Part shown: in pieces, positions 8,802 to 16,882 of the stretch
How positions within the stretch are numbered: position 1 is the stretch's first letter
Layout of the letters: every line of letters begins with the position of its first letter
Assembly (NCBI RefSeq): GCF_040580765.1
Contig: NZ_CP158687.1
Location: forward strand, 1,116,001-1,180,000
From: Lentibacter algarum
Lineage (GTDB): Bacteria; Pseudomonadota; Alphaproteobacteria; Rhodobacterales; Rhodobacteraceae
Direction of reading: 5' to 3'
Length of the DNA stretch: 64,000 nucleotides
Position numbers and translations under genes: made by a program
Notes under the pieces: generated by a model
Databases searched by the model: none
Told to the model about the DNA's origin: nothing
Seen by the model: the letters and a program-made list of their open reading frames with translations, nothing else

Positions 8802-9371
8802 ATGAAAAATGGTTTGAAGGCAGCATCGCGTCGCAAAGTGTTGAGCGGACTTAGTGCTACGATTTTGTTCGCCCCGACCTATCTGCGTGCGCAGGAGCAG
8901 GGCGGTGTTCGTCGCAATTCATCTTCGTTTCGCATACATGATTGGCAGGATCATTTCGATAAAATTGGAAAAGGAATCTTGCTTTCTGATACTGTGACGA
9001 TGGTCCTACAGCATTGGACACCTGATGGGGAAATGCGAATTTATCCAACTTCGGTACCTTTGACCGAAGACCTTACAAGGCGCGGGTATACGGAAGTGGT
9101 AGAGAAGCGCGTCAACCCAGGCTGGACCCCGACACCTTCTATGCGCGAACGCGATCCTGAGTTGCCCATCCATGTCAAAGGTGGTGATCCGAAAAATCCA
9201 CTTGGTTCGCGCGCGCTGTATTTATCTTGGCAGTTCTACCGAATTCATGGAACGGCAGACACTCGTAAGATCGGTCGTAAGTCCTCGAGCGGTTGCATTG
9301 GTCTTTACAATGAACACGTCGAGGAGGTGTTTGAACGCTCTCCCGTCGGAACTCAGGTAAAGCTAATATAA
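8802..9371 (+). CDS. L,D-transpeptidase (YkuD), Tat-type signal, paralogue 3
   Basis: A 189-aa protein with an N-terminal SRRKVLSGL Tat-type signal and the YkuD catalytic block IHGTADTRKIG...SSGCIGL near residues 146-165. It is shorter than paralogue 1, but the conserved WTPTPSMRERDP and KNPLGSRALYL segments are intact. Its TAATG stop overlaps the start of the cytochrome c gene. It opens a likely operon running through the cytochromes and the multicopper oxidase to dsbA. Confidence 0.9.
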   Translation: MKNGLKAASRRKVLSGLSATILFAPTYLRAQEQGGVRRNSSSFRIHDWQDHFDKIGKGILLSDTVTMVLQHWTPDGEMRIYPTSVPLTEDLTRRGYTEVVEKRVNPGWTPTPSMRERDPELPIHVKGGDPKNPLGSRALYLSWQFYRIHGTADTRKIGRKSSSGCIGLYNEHVEEVFERSPVGTQVKLI

Positions 9372-9826
9372 TGTCCAAATCAGGTATCTTCATCGTTGCA
9401 TTGCTCATCCTTGGAGGCGGAACATTTATTTGGCAGCAAACAGCACCGGCGGTTCCAGCCGGACACTCGATGACCCCGCCGGATTTGTCAAACGTTGGTG
9501 AGGGGAAGCCAATTGCGAATGTGATTGTTCCTGCCGAATTTTCTGAAAATGCAAAAATTGGTAAGCGTGTCTTCGCAGCCAAATGCTCGGAATGTCACGG
9601 CAAGAATGCGGCTGGACAAAATGGTGTTGCCCCGCCCCTAGTTCACAAGATTTACGAGCCAAGTCATCATGGTGATGGCGCATTTCTAGTTGCAGCAAAA
9701 AATGGTGTCAGATCACATCACTGGAAGTTTGGGAATATGCCACCGGTCGAAGGTTTGACGGACGGCGATTTGAAAATGGTTGTCGCATATGTACGCGAAC
9801 TTCAACGCGCCAATGGCATCAAATAA
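9371..9826 (+). CDS. Class I c-type cytochrome (monoheme)
   Basis: A 151-aa protein with an N-terminal membrane anchor or uncleaved signal (IFIVALLILGGGTFIW), a CSECH heme site near residue 74 and a distal Met in GNMPPVEGL. This is a typical small class I cytochrome c attached to the periplasmic face. The start overlaps the L,D-transpeptidase stop. It probably passes electrons among the redox proteins of this cluster. The direct partner is unknown. Confidence 0.9.
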   Translation: MSKSGIFIVALLILGGGTFIWQQTAPAVPAGHSMTPPDLSNVGEGKPIANVIVPAEFSENAKIGKRVFAAKCSECHGKNAAGQNGVAPPLVHKIYEPSHHGDGAFLVAAKNGVRSHHWKFGNMPPVEGLTDGDLKMVVAYVRELQRANGIK

Positions 9827-9842
9827 CTAAAGGACTAACTCA

Positions 9843-10433
9843 ATGGCTAAGAAAATCCTTATCCCTTCTGTCTTAATTGCGTTTATCGGCGTTGCTGCAA
9901 TGGCGCATAACGGAGCTACAGGCATTGTAAAAGAACGCATGGACGGCATGTCTGCAATGGGCAAAGCCGTTAAAGCCCTAACGCCGATAATGCGTGGAGC
10001 CGTAGAATATGACGCTGACAAAGTTCGCAGCGCTGCTGACGTTATGATCAAGCACGCGGGCGAGCAAATGATATCTCTGTTTCCAGAGGGCACAGGTGGA
10101 ATGCCATCCTCTGCCTTGCCAGCGGTATGGGATAATTGGGAAGAATTTTCCAAAATTTCAAATGAACTCAAAGCCTATGCTGAAGGCATGAAGATTGCGG
10201 CTGGCAACGGTCTTGCAGAGGATGCTGTAGAGCAAGACGACGCAATGATGGGCGGATCGAATGACACGATGATGGGTGAAACCTCAGAGGATACTATGGG
10301 AGGTGGCACCATGGGTGCTGAGACCATGATTACGGCCGAGATGTTCGCAACAATGCCGGTAGACACGGCGTTTGCGTCTGTTGCGCAAACGTGTTCGGCA
10401 TGTCATCAGAAATTCCGCGCGAAAGAAAATTAA
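9843..10433 (+). CDS. Cytochrome c' / c556-type with Met-rich insertion
   Basis: A 196-aa exported protein whose heme motif CSACHQKFR is at the extreme C-terminus, the class II cytochrome c arrangement (four-helix bundle). The helix segments resemble cytochrome c556. Between about residues 134 and 163 there is an unusual methionine-rich stretch with repeated MMGG/TMMGE/TMGGG units, of the kind that binds Cu(I) in copper-resistance proteins. It lies 16 bp after the preceding cytochrome and 4 bp before the next one. Confidence 0.88.
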   Translation: MAKKILIPSVLIAFIGVAAMAHNGATGIVKERMDGMSAMGKAVKALTPIMRGAVEYDADKVRSAADVMIKHAGEQMISLFPEGTGGMPSSALPAVWDNWEEFSKISNELKAYAEGMKIAAGNGLAEDAVEQDDAMMGGSNDTMMGETSEDTMGGGTMGAETMITAEMFATMPVDTAFASVAQTCSACHQKFRAKEN

Positions 10434-10437
10434 GCTA

Positions 10438-11337
10438 ATGCGGTTCTGGAAATGGGCGCTAGCAACAACTGCAATCTCTGGAATAGCCGTGATTGGCGCG
10501 CTTGTTGTGTGGCCAATCGGGCAGGATGTTGCCCCGATCACGTTAGCGGGTGATGTCAAAAAAGGCGGCTACCTTGCACGGGCAAGTGGCTGCATCGCCT
10601 GTCACACCAATTTTGAAGGCGGTGGAAAGCCTTTAGCTGGCGGGGTCAAATTGGATACCCCCTTTGGCGCGCTCTATTCCGCGAACCTGACAAGTGATCC
10701 CGAATTGGGTATTGGCGGTTGGACTGTTGAAGAATTTGCTAAAGCGGTTCGCCAAGGCATTTCGCCTGAAGGGGAGCCGTATTATCCGGCATTCACCTAT
10801 CCGTTTTATGCAAACTTTAGTGACCAAGACATCGCTGATCTGTATGCAGCGTTTCAAACTGTAAAGGCTGTGCCAGAAGCGGCACCAGCTAACGAAATGC
10901 CGTTTCCGTTTAATCAACGGTGGGGCCTTAAAGTCTGGCGCGCAGCCTTCCTTAAGCAACCAGCTACGGACCCAATTTCCGGTCAAGATCCCGAATGGAA
11001 CCGCGGTCGTGAATTGGTCGGAGGCGCGACGCATTGCGCAGCTTGCCACACGCCCCGTAACCTTATCGGGGCGCGAAAGAGCGCTGATGAGCATTTTGCG
11101 GGCAATCCGTCTTTGCCCGGCGGCAGTAAAGCTCCTGCTATTGATTATAACACCCTGCGAAAGCGCGATTGGACAGTGGATTCGCTGGCCTATGCTTTGA
11201 AGACTGGAATTATGCCCGACGGCGATACTTTTGGCGGTTCGATGAACGAAGTTGTCCAGCAGGGCACACGTTTTCTAACAAATGAAGATCGTCGCGCAAT
11301 GGCAGTGTATTTGATGGACGATCACAGCGGAGGATGA
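10438..11337 (+). CDS. Diheme c-type cytochrome
   Basis: A 299-aa protein with an N-terminal hydrophobic anchor and two heme sites (CIACH near residue 51 and CAACH near residue 201). It resembles the cytochrome subunits of membrane alcohol or gluconate dehydrogenases, but has two hemes rather than three and no dehydrogenase partner. I use the ATG 4 bp after the previous stop, because the longer frame upstream duplicates coding sequence of the neighbour. It may shuttle electrons to or from the multicopper oxidase encoded next. Confidence 0.88.
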   Translation: MRFWKWALATTAISGIAVIGALVVWPIGQDVAPITLAGDVKKGGYLARASGCIACHTNFEGGGKPLAGGVKLDTPFGALYSANLTSDPELGIGGWTVEEFAKAVRQGISPEGEPYYPAFTYPFYANFSDQDIADLYAAFQTVKAVPEAAPANEMPFPFNQRWGLKVWRAAFLKQPATDPISGQDPEWNRGRELVGGATHCAACHTPRNLIGARKSADEHFAGNPSLPGGSKAPAIDYNTLRKRDWTVDSLAYALKTGIMPDGDTFGGSMNEVVQQGTRFLTNEDRRAMAVYLMDDHSGG

Positions 11338-11388
11338 CCAATTTTTTGAATATCCGCTAACACGAAATTTGATAGGATTAAGAGCACG

Positions 11389-12774
11389 ATGCATCTAACA
11401 CGACGCCACTTTCTGATGAGTTCCGCAGGGGCTGTTTTTGCGTGTCCCTCGTTTGCGCAAACCGCAAGTAAACCGCAGGTTTTGAAAGCGAGCGTCGCTG
11501 ACGTTCAATTGCTGCCAGAGGGTTACGGACAAACCTCAATTTGGGGATATGAAGGCAGCACGCCGGGTCCAGAAATTCGAGTTGTTAAAGGTGCCCGCGT
11601 TCAGCGAACGCTCTTGAATGAAGTGCCTGATCCGACGTCTGTGCATTGGCACGGCATCAGGATTGATAATGCAATGGACGGAGTCTCTGGCCTGACACAG
11701 GCCGCGGTTAAAACGGGCGATACGTTCGAGTACGATTTTGTTGCGCCCGATGCTGGTACTTTTTGGTATCACGCGCACAATCGCTCCTATGAACAAGTCG
11801 CACGCGGCTTGTCCGGGCCGCTTATCGTTGAAGAACCGGAAGCAATCGACATAGATCGCGAAGAGGTTCTGGTTTTGGACGATTGGCTCATAAACCCCGA
11901 GACGTCTCAGATCGATAGCGATTTTGAAGCTGGTGGCGACAAAAGCCACGGCGGTAGAATTGGCAATTACATAACTACAAACGGAAAATATAACCTGACC
12001 TTGAGCGCGCGTAAAAACGAACGTTACAGATTGCGATTGATCAATGCCTCAAATGCTCGAATTTTGCCGCTACAACTTGAAGGTTTCGATGGGTGGATCG
12101 TTGCGTTGGATGGAATGCCGCTTACAACACCAAAACCCGTGACTGAAACGATTGTGCTAGCGCCTGCGCAAAGAATTGATTTGATTGTTGATGTGACTGC
12201 TGAGGTTGGGGAGACCGCACACGTGCAGCGTTTGGATCGTAGTGATGTAGCGAGCCAAGTAGCTTTTGACGTGAAATCAAGTGCAGCGACAAGCAAGCGT
12301 GGCACACCAAAACCACTGACACCGAATGAAACACCAACGGTGGATCTAAGTAGCGCCAAACCCTTTGTTCTGAAAATGGAAGGCGGCGCGATGAGTGGAT
12401 TGCGTTCAGCTACGCTGGGCGGCGTAAAAAGATCAATGGGTGAAATCGTTGAGGCTGGCCAATTTTGGGCCTTCAACGGCGCTGCAGATGGTATGGATGG
12501 ACCGCCATTGGCTGAGTTGAGCCAAGGCGAGCACGCACGCATTATGATCAAAAACGAGACGTCTTTCGCCCATGCTATGCACCTTCACGGAATGCATTTT
12601 AACGAGGTGAATCCTGATGGAACGCTGGGTCTTCTTCGCGATACCACGCTTGTTGAACGTGGTGAGGAACGCGAAATTGCGTTTGTCGCGGATAACCCGG
12701 GCAAGTGGCTTTTCCACTGTCATATGTTGGCACATGCCGCGTCTGGTATGACCACGCGAATTTTAGTCTCATGA
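11389..12774 (+). CDS. Multicopper oxidase, Tat-exported
   Basis: A 461-aa three-domain oxidase with a Tat signal (TRRHFLMSSAGAVF). All four copper motifs are present: HWHGIRIDNAMDGV, FWYHAHNRS, HAMHLHGMHF and FHCHMLAHAASGM. The last carries the Cys ligand of the type 1 site, with Met as likely axial ligand. Such enzymes (CueO/PcoA-like) oxidise Cu(I) or phenolic substrates at the expense of oxygen and protect the periplasm. No long Met-rich insertion is seen. It overlaps the next cytochrome gene by an ATGA. Confidence 0.93.
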   Translation: MHLTRRHFLMSSAGAVFACPSFAQTASKPQVLKASVADVQLLPEGYGQTSIWGYEGSTPGPEIRVVKGARVQRTLLNEVPDPTSVHWHGIRIDNAMDGVSGLTQAAVKTGDTFEYDFVAPDAGTFWYHAHNRSYEQVARGLSGPLIVEEPEAIDIDREEVLVLDDWLINPETSQIDSDFEAGGDKSHGGRIGNYITTNGKYNLTLSARKNERYRLRLINASNARILPLQLEGFDGWIVALDGMPLTTPKPVTETIVLAPAQRIDLIVDVTAEVGETAHVQRLDRSDVASQVAFDVKSSAATSKRGTPKPLTPNETPTVDLSSAKPFVLKMEGGAMSGLRSATLGGVKRSMGEIVEAGQFWAFNGAADGMDGPPLAELSQGEHARIMIKNETSFAHAMHLHGMHFNEVNPDGTLGLLRDTTLVERGEEREIAFVADNPGKWLFHCHMLAHAASGMTTRILVS

Positions 12775-13262
12775 AGAAAAATCTTTTTGCTGTTAATAGT
12801 GCTGCGATCTTGGCCTTTGCCCTTGGTAGTTTGTTTGTTTGGGCAAACGGATCTGAAGCAATAGCGTCACAGACAGAAAATTCTGCGGATTTGGGCATCG
12901 GCCAAACGCTCTATTTAGAAAACTGTGCATCTTGTCATGGAGTTGATCTAGAGGGTCAAGAAAATTGGCGAAGTGCGGGGGATGATGGAGTATTACCCGC
13001 GCCGCCACACGATAAAACCGGTCATACGTGGCATCATCCGGATAGTTTGCTTTTCAACTACACGAAGCTTGGCGGAAAAGAATTGCTTGCTGAGCAAGGA
13101 ATTGAGTTCAACAGCGGAATGCCAGCTTTTGGTGACGTGTTGAGTGATCCAGAAATTCTGAATGTTATCGCGTACATCAAATCGACGTGGCCAGAACGCC
13201 AACGCGAAATTCAGGCGTCGCGAACACAAGCCGACATAAAATCTAAAGGGACATCAAAATGA
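12771..13262 (+). CDS. Class I c-type cytochrome (monoheme)
   Basis: A 163-aa exported cytochrome with a signal peptide, heme motif CASCHG near residue 48 and a late Met (SGMPAFGDVL) as likely axial ligand. I start at the ATG overlapping the oxidase stop. The longer frame upstream only shadows the oxidase. ATGA overlaps on both sides show tight coupling to the multicopper oxidase and the DsbA-like gene, so it is probably an electron partner of one of them. Confidence 0.9.
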   Translation: MKKNLFAVNSAAILAFALGSLFVWANGSEAIASQTENSADLGIGQTLYLENCASCHGVDLEGQENWRSAGDDGVLPAPPHDKTGHTWHHPDSLLFNYTKLGGKELLAEQGIEFNSGMPAFGDVLSDPEILNVIAYIKSTWPERQREIQASRTQADIKSKGTSK

Positions 13263-13978
13263 AGCTACTTTTAGCAAGCACCGCGCTATTTCTACTACCT
13301 CTGGCATCGTTTGCTGACAGTCTCAGTGAGGAGCGGGTAAAAGAACTGGTTCTTGAGGCTATCCGGGAAAATCCAGGCATTGTTATTGAAGCTATTCAGA
13401 TGATTGAAGAACGACAAGAAGCAGCCAAAGCATTTGAAGCGAAGCAGATATTGACATCCAACCGTGATGCACTTGAACGCGATCCTAATGCACCCGTCCT
13501 TGGCAACCCCAACGGCGATGTCACTGTCGTTGAGTTTTTCGACTACAATTGTCCGTACTGCAAGCGCGTGAAGCCCCATATGGAAGCGCTCTTGGCCGCA
13601 GACAAAAATGTCCGGGTTGTCTATCGGGAATGGCCGATTTTGGGAGAAGGGTCTGTGTTTGCAGCGCGTGCTGCTTTGGCATCACGTGAACAGGGCAAAT
13701 ACGATGAGTTTCATTGGGCAATGATGGAGATGAAAGGTCGTGTAGGTGAGGCGAACGTAATGCAAGCTGCGGAAAAACTGGGTATCGACACGGCACAATT
13801 ACGCAGCGACATGGACTCCCCAAAAATCAACGAGCATATCGAAACATCGATGCGCCTGGCACGTTCGCTCGGATTTAATGGAACGCCGTCTTTCGTAATC
13901 GGAGAGGCCTTGGCGCCCGGCCTGATTGAAGCTGACCAAATGATCGAGTTGGTCAATCAGGCGCGGGCCGCTAACTAA
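13259..13978 (+). CDS. DsbA-family thiol oxidoreductase
   Basis: A 239-aa periplasmic thioredoxin-fold protein with a signal peptide, a charged helical N-terminal extension, the CPYC active site (Cys98-Cys101) in FFDYNCPYCKR, and cis-Pro GTPSFVIG near residue 200. It resembles the BdbD/ScsC-like disulfide proteins that pair with a ScsB/DsbD reductase. Such a membrane reductase is encoded at 16883-18949. It is the last gene of the operon and its stop overlaps the convergent copZ by 4 bp. Confidence 0.92.
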   Translation: MKLLLASTALFLLPLASFADSLSEERVKELVLEAIRENPGIVIEAIQMIEERQEAAKAFEAKQILTSNRDALERDPNAPVLGNPNGDVTVVEFFDYNCPYCKRVKPHMEALLAADKNVRVVYREWPILGEGSVFAARAALASREQGKYDEFHWAMMEMKGRVGEANVMQAAEKLGIDTAQLRSDMDSPKINEHIETSMRLARSLGFNGTPSFVIGEALAPGLIEADQMIELVNQARAAN

Positions 13979-14169
13979 GCCAATTTGGCATCATATCCCG
14001 CATCAGAAATTGCCTGAAGTACATCTACGGCAGGCAATTTACTGTCAACGGAAACGGTACGTGTCTCAAGGTCAGTGGAAACAGCTGCGGCTGAATCCTT
14101 GGCCTTAATGCTCTTTTCAATGCTTGCGGTGCAATGGCCACAGCTTATTTCGGGTACGCTAAATTTCAT
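13975..14169 (-). CDS. copZ: Copper chaperone CopZ-like (HMA domain)
   Basis: A 64-aa heavy-metal-associated domain with the metal motif SCGHC near residues 9-13. It carries Cu(I) in the cytoplasm to the CopA ATPase encoded divergently. I place the start at 14169 behind a GGAAAGGA ribosome site. The longer frame would run into the promoter at 14200-14226. The motif is CGHC rather than the more common CxxC variants, which is frequent in alphaproteobacterial CopZ. Confidence 0.9.
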   Translation of the reverse strand: MKFSVPEISCGHCTASIEKSIKAKDSAAAVSTDLETRTVSVDSKLPAVDVLQAISDAGYDAKLA

Positions 14170-14199
14170 AGATCTGTCCTTTCCATCTGTATCGCCGGA

Positions 14200-14226
14200 T
14201 AAGGTCTCCCGTAGGGGGAGGGTCAA
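14200..14226 (-). promoter_or_regulatory. MerR/CueR-type promoter-operator of copZ
   Basis: Reading on the minus strand, a -35 box TTGACC (14221-14226) is separated by 19 bp from a TATCCG-like -10. The spacer carries the inverted repeat CTCCCC-CTA-CGGGAG. An over-long 19-bp spacer with a central palindrome is the hallmark of promoters activated by MerR-family metal sensors such as CueR. No such regulator gene is in the window. Confidence 0.7.
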
Positions 14227-14264
14227 GACAACGAAAATATATTTCCAAAAGTCATCTTTTGCTC

Positions 14265-14295
14265 TTGAGGTTCCAGTTACTGGAAACCCTATCTA
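14265..14295 (+). promoter_or_regulatory. MerR/CueR-type promoter-operator of copA
   Basis: A -35 box TTGAGG (14265-14270) and a -10 TATCTA (14290-14295) are 19 bp apart. The spacer holds the palindrome GGTTCCAG-TTA-CTGGAAACC (14269-14288). This is the typical CueR-like architecture, placed 28 bp upstream of the copA start and divergent from the copZ promoter. Confidence 0.75.
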
Positions 14296-14322
14296 TCGAT
14301 CGAATACCATTAGGAAGCTGTC

Positions 14323-16836
14323 ATGTCTGATTCGAAAAAGCTAAATCTATCTGTTAAAAGTATGACATGTGCGTCTTGTGTTGGTCGTGTAGATCGCGCG
14401 TTGACGGGACTCGAAGGCCTGACCGAGGTCTCAGTCAATCTGGCAACGGAAACGGCATCCTTTAGGGCAGAGAACGCAGCGCAAGTCAGCGCGGCGTCGG
14501 CAACCCTGACGGAGTTGGGTTATCCAGCGCGCACGTCTCGTGTGACTTTTAACATTTCGGCAATGAGCTGTGCGTCCTGCGTCGGTCGTGTAGATAAAGC
14601 GCTTGCAGCTGTTGCGGGCGTGTTAGACATTTCAGTCAATCTCGCCTCGGAGACGGCAACGGTGGTCTATCTAGAGGGCGCGGTTACGCCCGCTATTTTG
14701 ATTGGCGTCAGCAAAGACGCGGGATACCCTGCAGAAATCGCGAAGGCAGGTGCCCAGATTGATCGTGCCGAGCGCAAAGCAGATGAAGCGCGCACGCAAG
14801 CGCAACGCATGATTTTCGCGGCGGTGCTAACTTTTCCAGTATTTGCTTTGGAAATGGGGTCACATTTAGTGCCCAGCATTCACATGCTGATTGAGAGAAC
14901 GATCGGATTGCAATCCTCATGGTTGATCCAGTTTGTTCTTACCTCACTCGTTTTGTTTGGCCCCGGACGTCAGTTCTTTGCAAAGGGTTTGCCAGCCCTA
15001 TTCAAGGCAGCACCGGATATGAATTCGCTCGTGGCGTTGGGGACTGGCGCGGCGTGGAGCTATTCTGTTGTGGCGACCTTCTTGCCTGCACTTCTTCCGG
15101 ATGGCGTGCGCGCAGTCTATTTCGAAGCTGCGGCAATAATTGTGGTATTGATCCTGCTTGGGCGCTGGCTTGAGGCACGTGCAAAGGGGCGCACAGGGGC
15201 GGCTATCCAAGCGCTATTAGGCCTGCAAGCCAAGACCGCGTGTGTCTTCCGAGATGGCGCGCTTTTTGAAATCGAGATCGACGCTCTTCAAGTTGGCGAC
15301 ACTATTTTGGTGAGACCTGGCGAACGTATCCCTGTCGATGGTGACGTCGTCGATGGAACAAGCAACGTTGATGAAAGCATGATCACTGGAGAGCCTCTCG
15401 CTGTTTCAAAAGCCTTGGGTGAGAGTGTCACGGGCGGAACCGTGAATGGCACTGGCAGTTTGACCTTCCAAGCTAGTCGTGTCGGCGCTGATACAACGCT
15501 CGCACAGATCATCCGTTTGGTAGAAGATGCACAGGGTGCCAAACTCCCGATCCAAGGATTGGTGGACCGTGTAACAATGTGGTTCGTTCCCGCCGTGCTC
15601 ATGCTTGCCGCATCAACTGTTATCGTATGGCTGATCGTTGGCCCGGATCCTGCGCTAACCTTTGCGCTGGTAGCTGGGGTGTCTGTGCTGATTATTGCGT
15701 GCCCTTGTGCCATGGGCTTGGCAACGCCGACGTCGATTATGGTCGGCACTGGTCGGGCAGCAGAAATGGGCGTTCTGTTTCGAAAAGGCGACGCGCTTCA
15801 GGGTTTAAGTGATGTGGGTGTTGTCGCACTTGATAAAACGGGGACTGTGACAGAGGGTAAGCCCGTCTTGACGGATATTGTCTTAGCACAGGGCTTTGAT
15901 CGTGCAGAAGTGCTGCGGTTGATCGCCTCCGTAGAAGCCCAATCAGAGCACCCCATCGCTGATGCGATTGTAAACAGTGCAAAGGCTGAAGGGGTCGCTT
16001 TGTTGGGTGTTGATGCCTTCGAGTCCATTACCGGTTTCGGTGTTATTGCTGAGTTGGAATCGCGCAAAGTTCTGATTGGCGCCGATCGTTTGATGACACG
16101 TGAAGGCGTTGACGTGACCCCACTTGCAACAGAAGAGAACCGATTGGCAAAAAGTGGAAGAACCGCGTTATATGCCGCAATCGACGGTAAACTTGCAGCG
16201 GCAATAGCTGTCGCCGATCCAGTCAAAGCATCTAGTCAAGCTGCCATTGCAGCGCTGCGCGATAAAGGAATGAAAGTGGTGATGATCACTGGAGACAAGC
16301 AAGAAACAGCAGACGCAATTGCGCGTGAAACCGGTATTGATGATGTTGTTGCGGGTGTTTTGCCAGATGGAAAAGTTGCAGCGATACAAAGTCTTCAAGC
16401 TGGTGGTATGAAGTTAGCGTTTGTCGGGGATGGCATAAACGACGCGCCTGCGCTGGCCCATGCAGACGTTGGCATTGCGATCGGCACTGGAACAGACGTG
16501 GCTATTGAAAGCGCAGATGTGGTGCTGATGTCGGGCGATCTGCGAGGTGTAGTAAATGCAATCGAGGTCTCGCGCGCAACTATGCGCAATATTCGCCAGA
16601 ACTTGATCTGGGCATTCGCTTATAACGCAGCGCTTATTCCTGTTGCTGCTGGCGCACTTTATCCTGCGTTTGGATTGCTTTTGTCGCCCGTTTTCGCCGC
16701 AGGCGCGATGGCGATGTCATCGGTTTCTGTTTTGGTTAACGCGTTACGCTTGCGCAGGGTCAAGCCGCTGATGTCTGAAAATGCGGATATTGCTAAAGGC
16801 GCGCTCCCTGCCTTTGCCGCCCAACCATCGGGATAG
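14323..16836 (+). CDS. copA: Cu(I)-exporting P1B-type ATPase CopA
   Basis: An 837-aa copper pump. Two N-terminal HMA domains ([10 protein letters not shown] and [10 protein letters not shown]) are followed by membrane helices, the TGEP actuator motif, the membrane CPC copper site (Cys460-Pro-Cys462), the phosphorylation site DKTGT (Asp504) and the hinge GDGINDAPA. Length and domain order are those of a full CopA. It exports Cu(I) to the periplasm, where the multicopper oxidase and cytochromes of the cluster act. It is controlled by the promoter at 14265-14295. Confidence 0.97.
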   Translation: MSDSKKLNLSVKSMTCASCVGRVDRALTGLEGLTEVSVNLATETASFRAENAAQVSAASATLTELGYPARTSRVTFNISAMSCASCVGRVDKALAAVAGVLDISVNLASETATVVYLEGAVTPAILIGVSKDAGYPAEIAKAGAQIDRAERKADEARTQAQRMIFAAVLTFPVFALEMGSHLVPSIHMLIERTIGLQSSWLIQFVLTSLVLFGPGRQFFAKGLPALFKAAPDMNSLVALGTGAAWSYSVVATFLPALLPDGVRAVYFEAAAIIVVLILLGRWLEARAKGRTGAAIQALLGLQAKTACVFRDGALFEIEIDALQVGDTILVRPGERIPVDGDVVDGTSNVDESMITGEPLAVSKALGESVTGGTVNGTGSLTFQASRVGADTTLAQIIRLVEDAQGAKLPIQGLVDRVTMWFVPAVLMLAASTVIVWLIVGPDPALTFALVAGVSVLIIACPCAMGLATPTSIMVGTGRAAEMGVLFRKGDALQGLSDVGVVALDKTGTVTEGKPVLTDIVLAQGFDRAEVLRLIASVEAQSEHPIADAIVNSAKAEGVALLGVDAFESITGFGVIAELESRKVLIGADRLMTREGVDVTPLATEENRLAKSGRTALYAAIDGKLAAAIAVADPVKASSQAAIAALRDKGMKVVMITGDKQETADAIARETGIDDVVAGVLPDGKVAAIQSLQAGGMKLAFVGDGINDAPALAHADVGIAIGTGTDVAIESADVVLMSGDLRGVVNAIEVSRATMRNIRQNLIWAFAYNAALIPVAAGALYPAFGLLLSPVFAAGAMAMSSVSVLVNALRLRRVKPLMSENADIAKGALPAFAAQPSG

Positions 16837-16882
16837 TTAGTCGTAATTTTCCAGGCCCGTTTCTCTCGCTAGATGAATAGGC

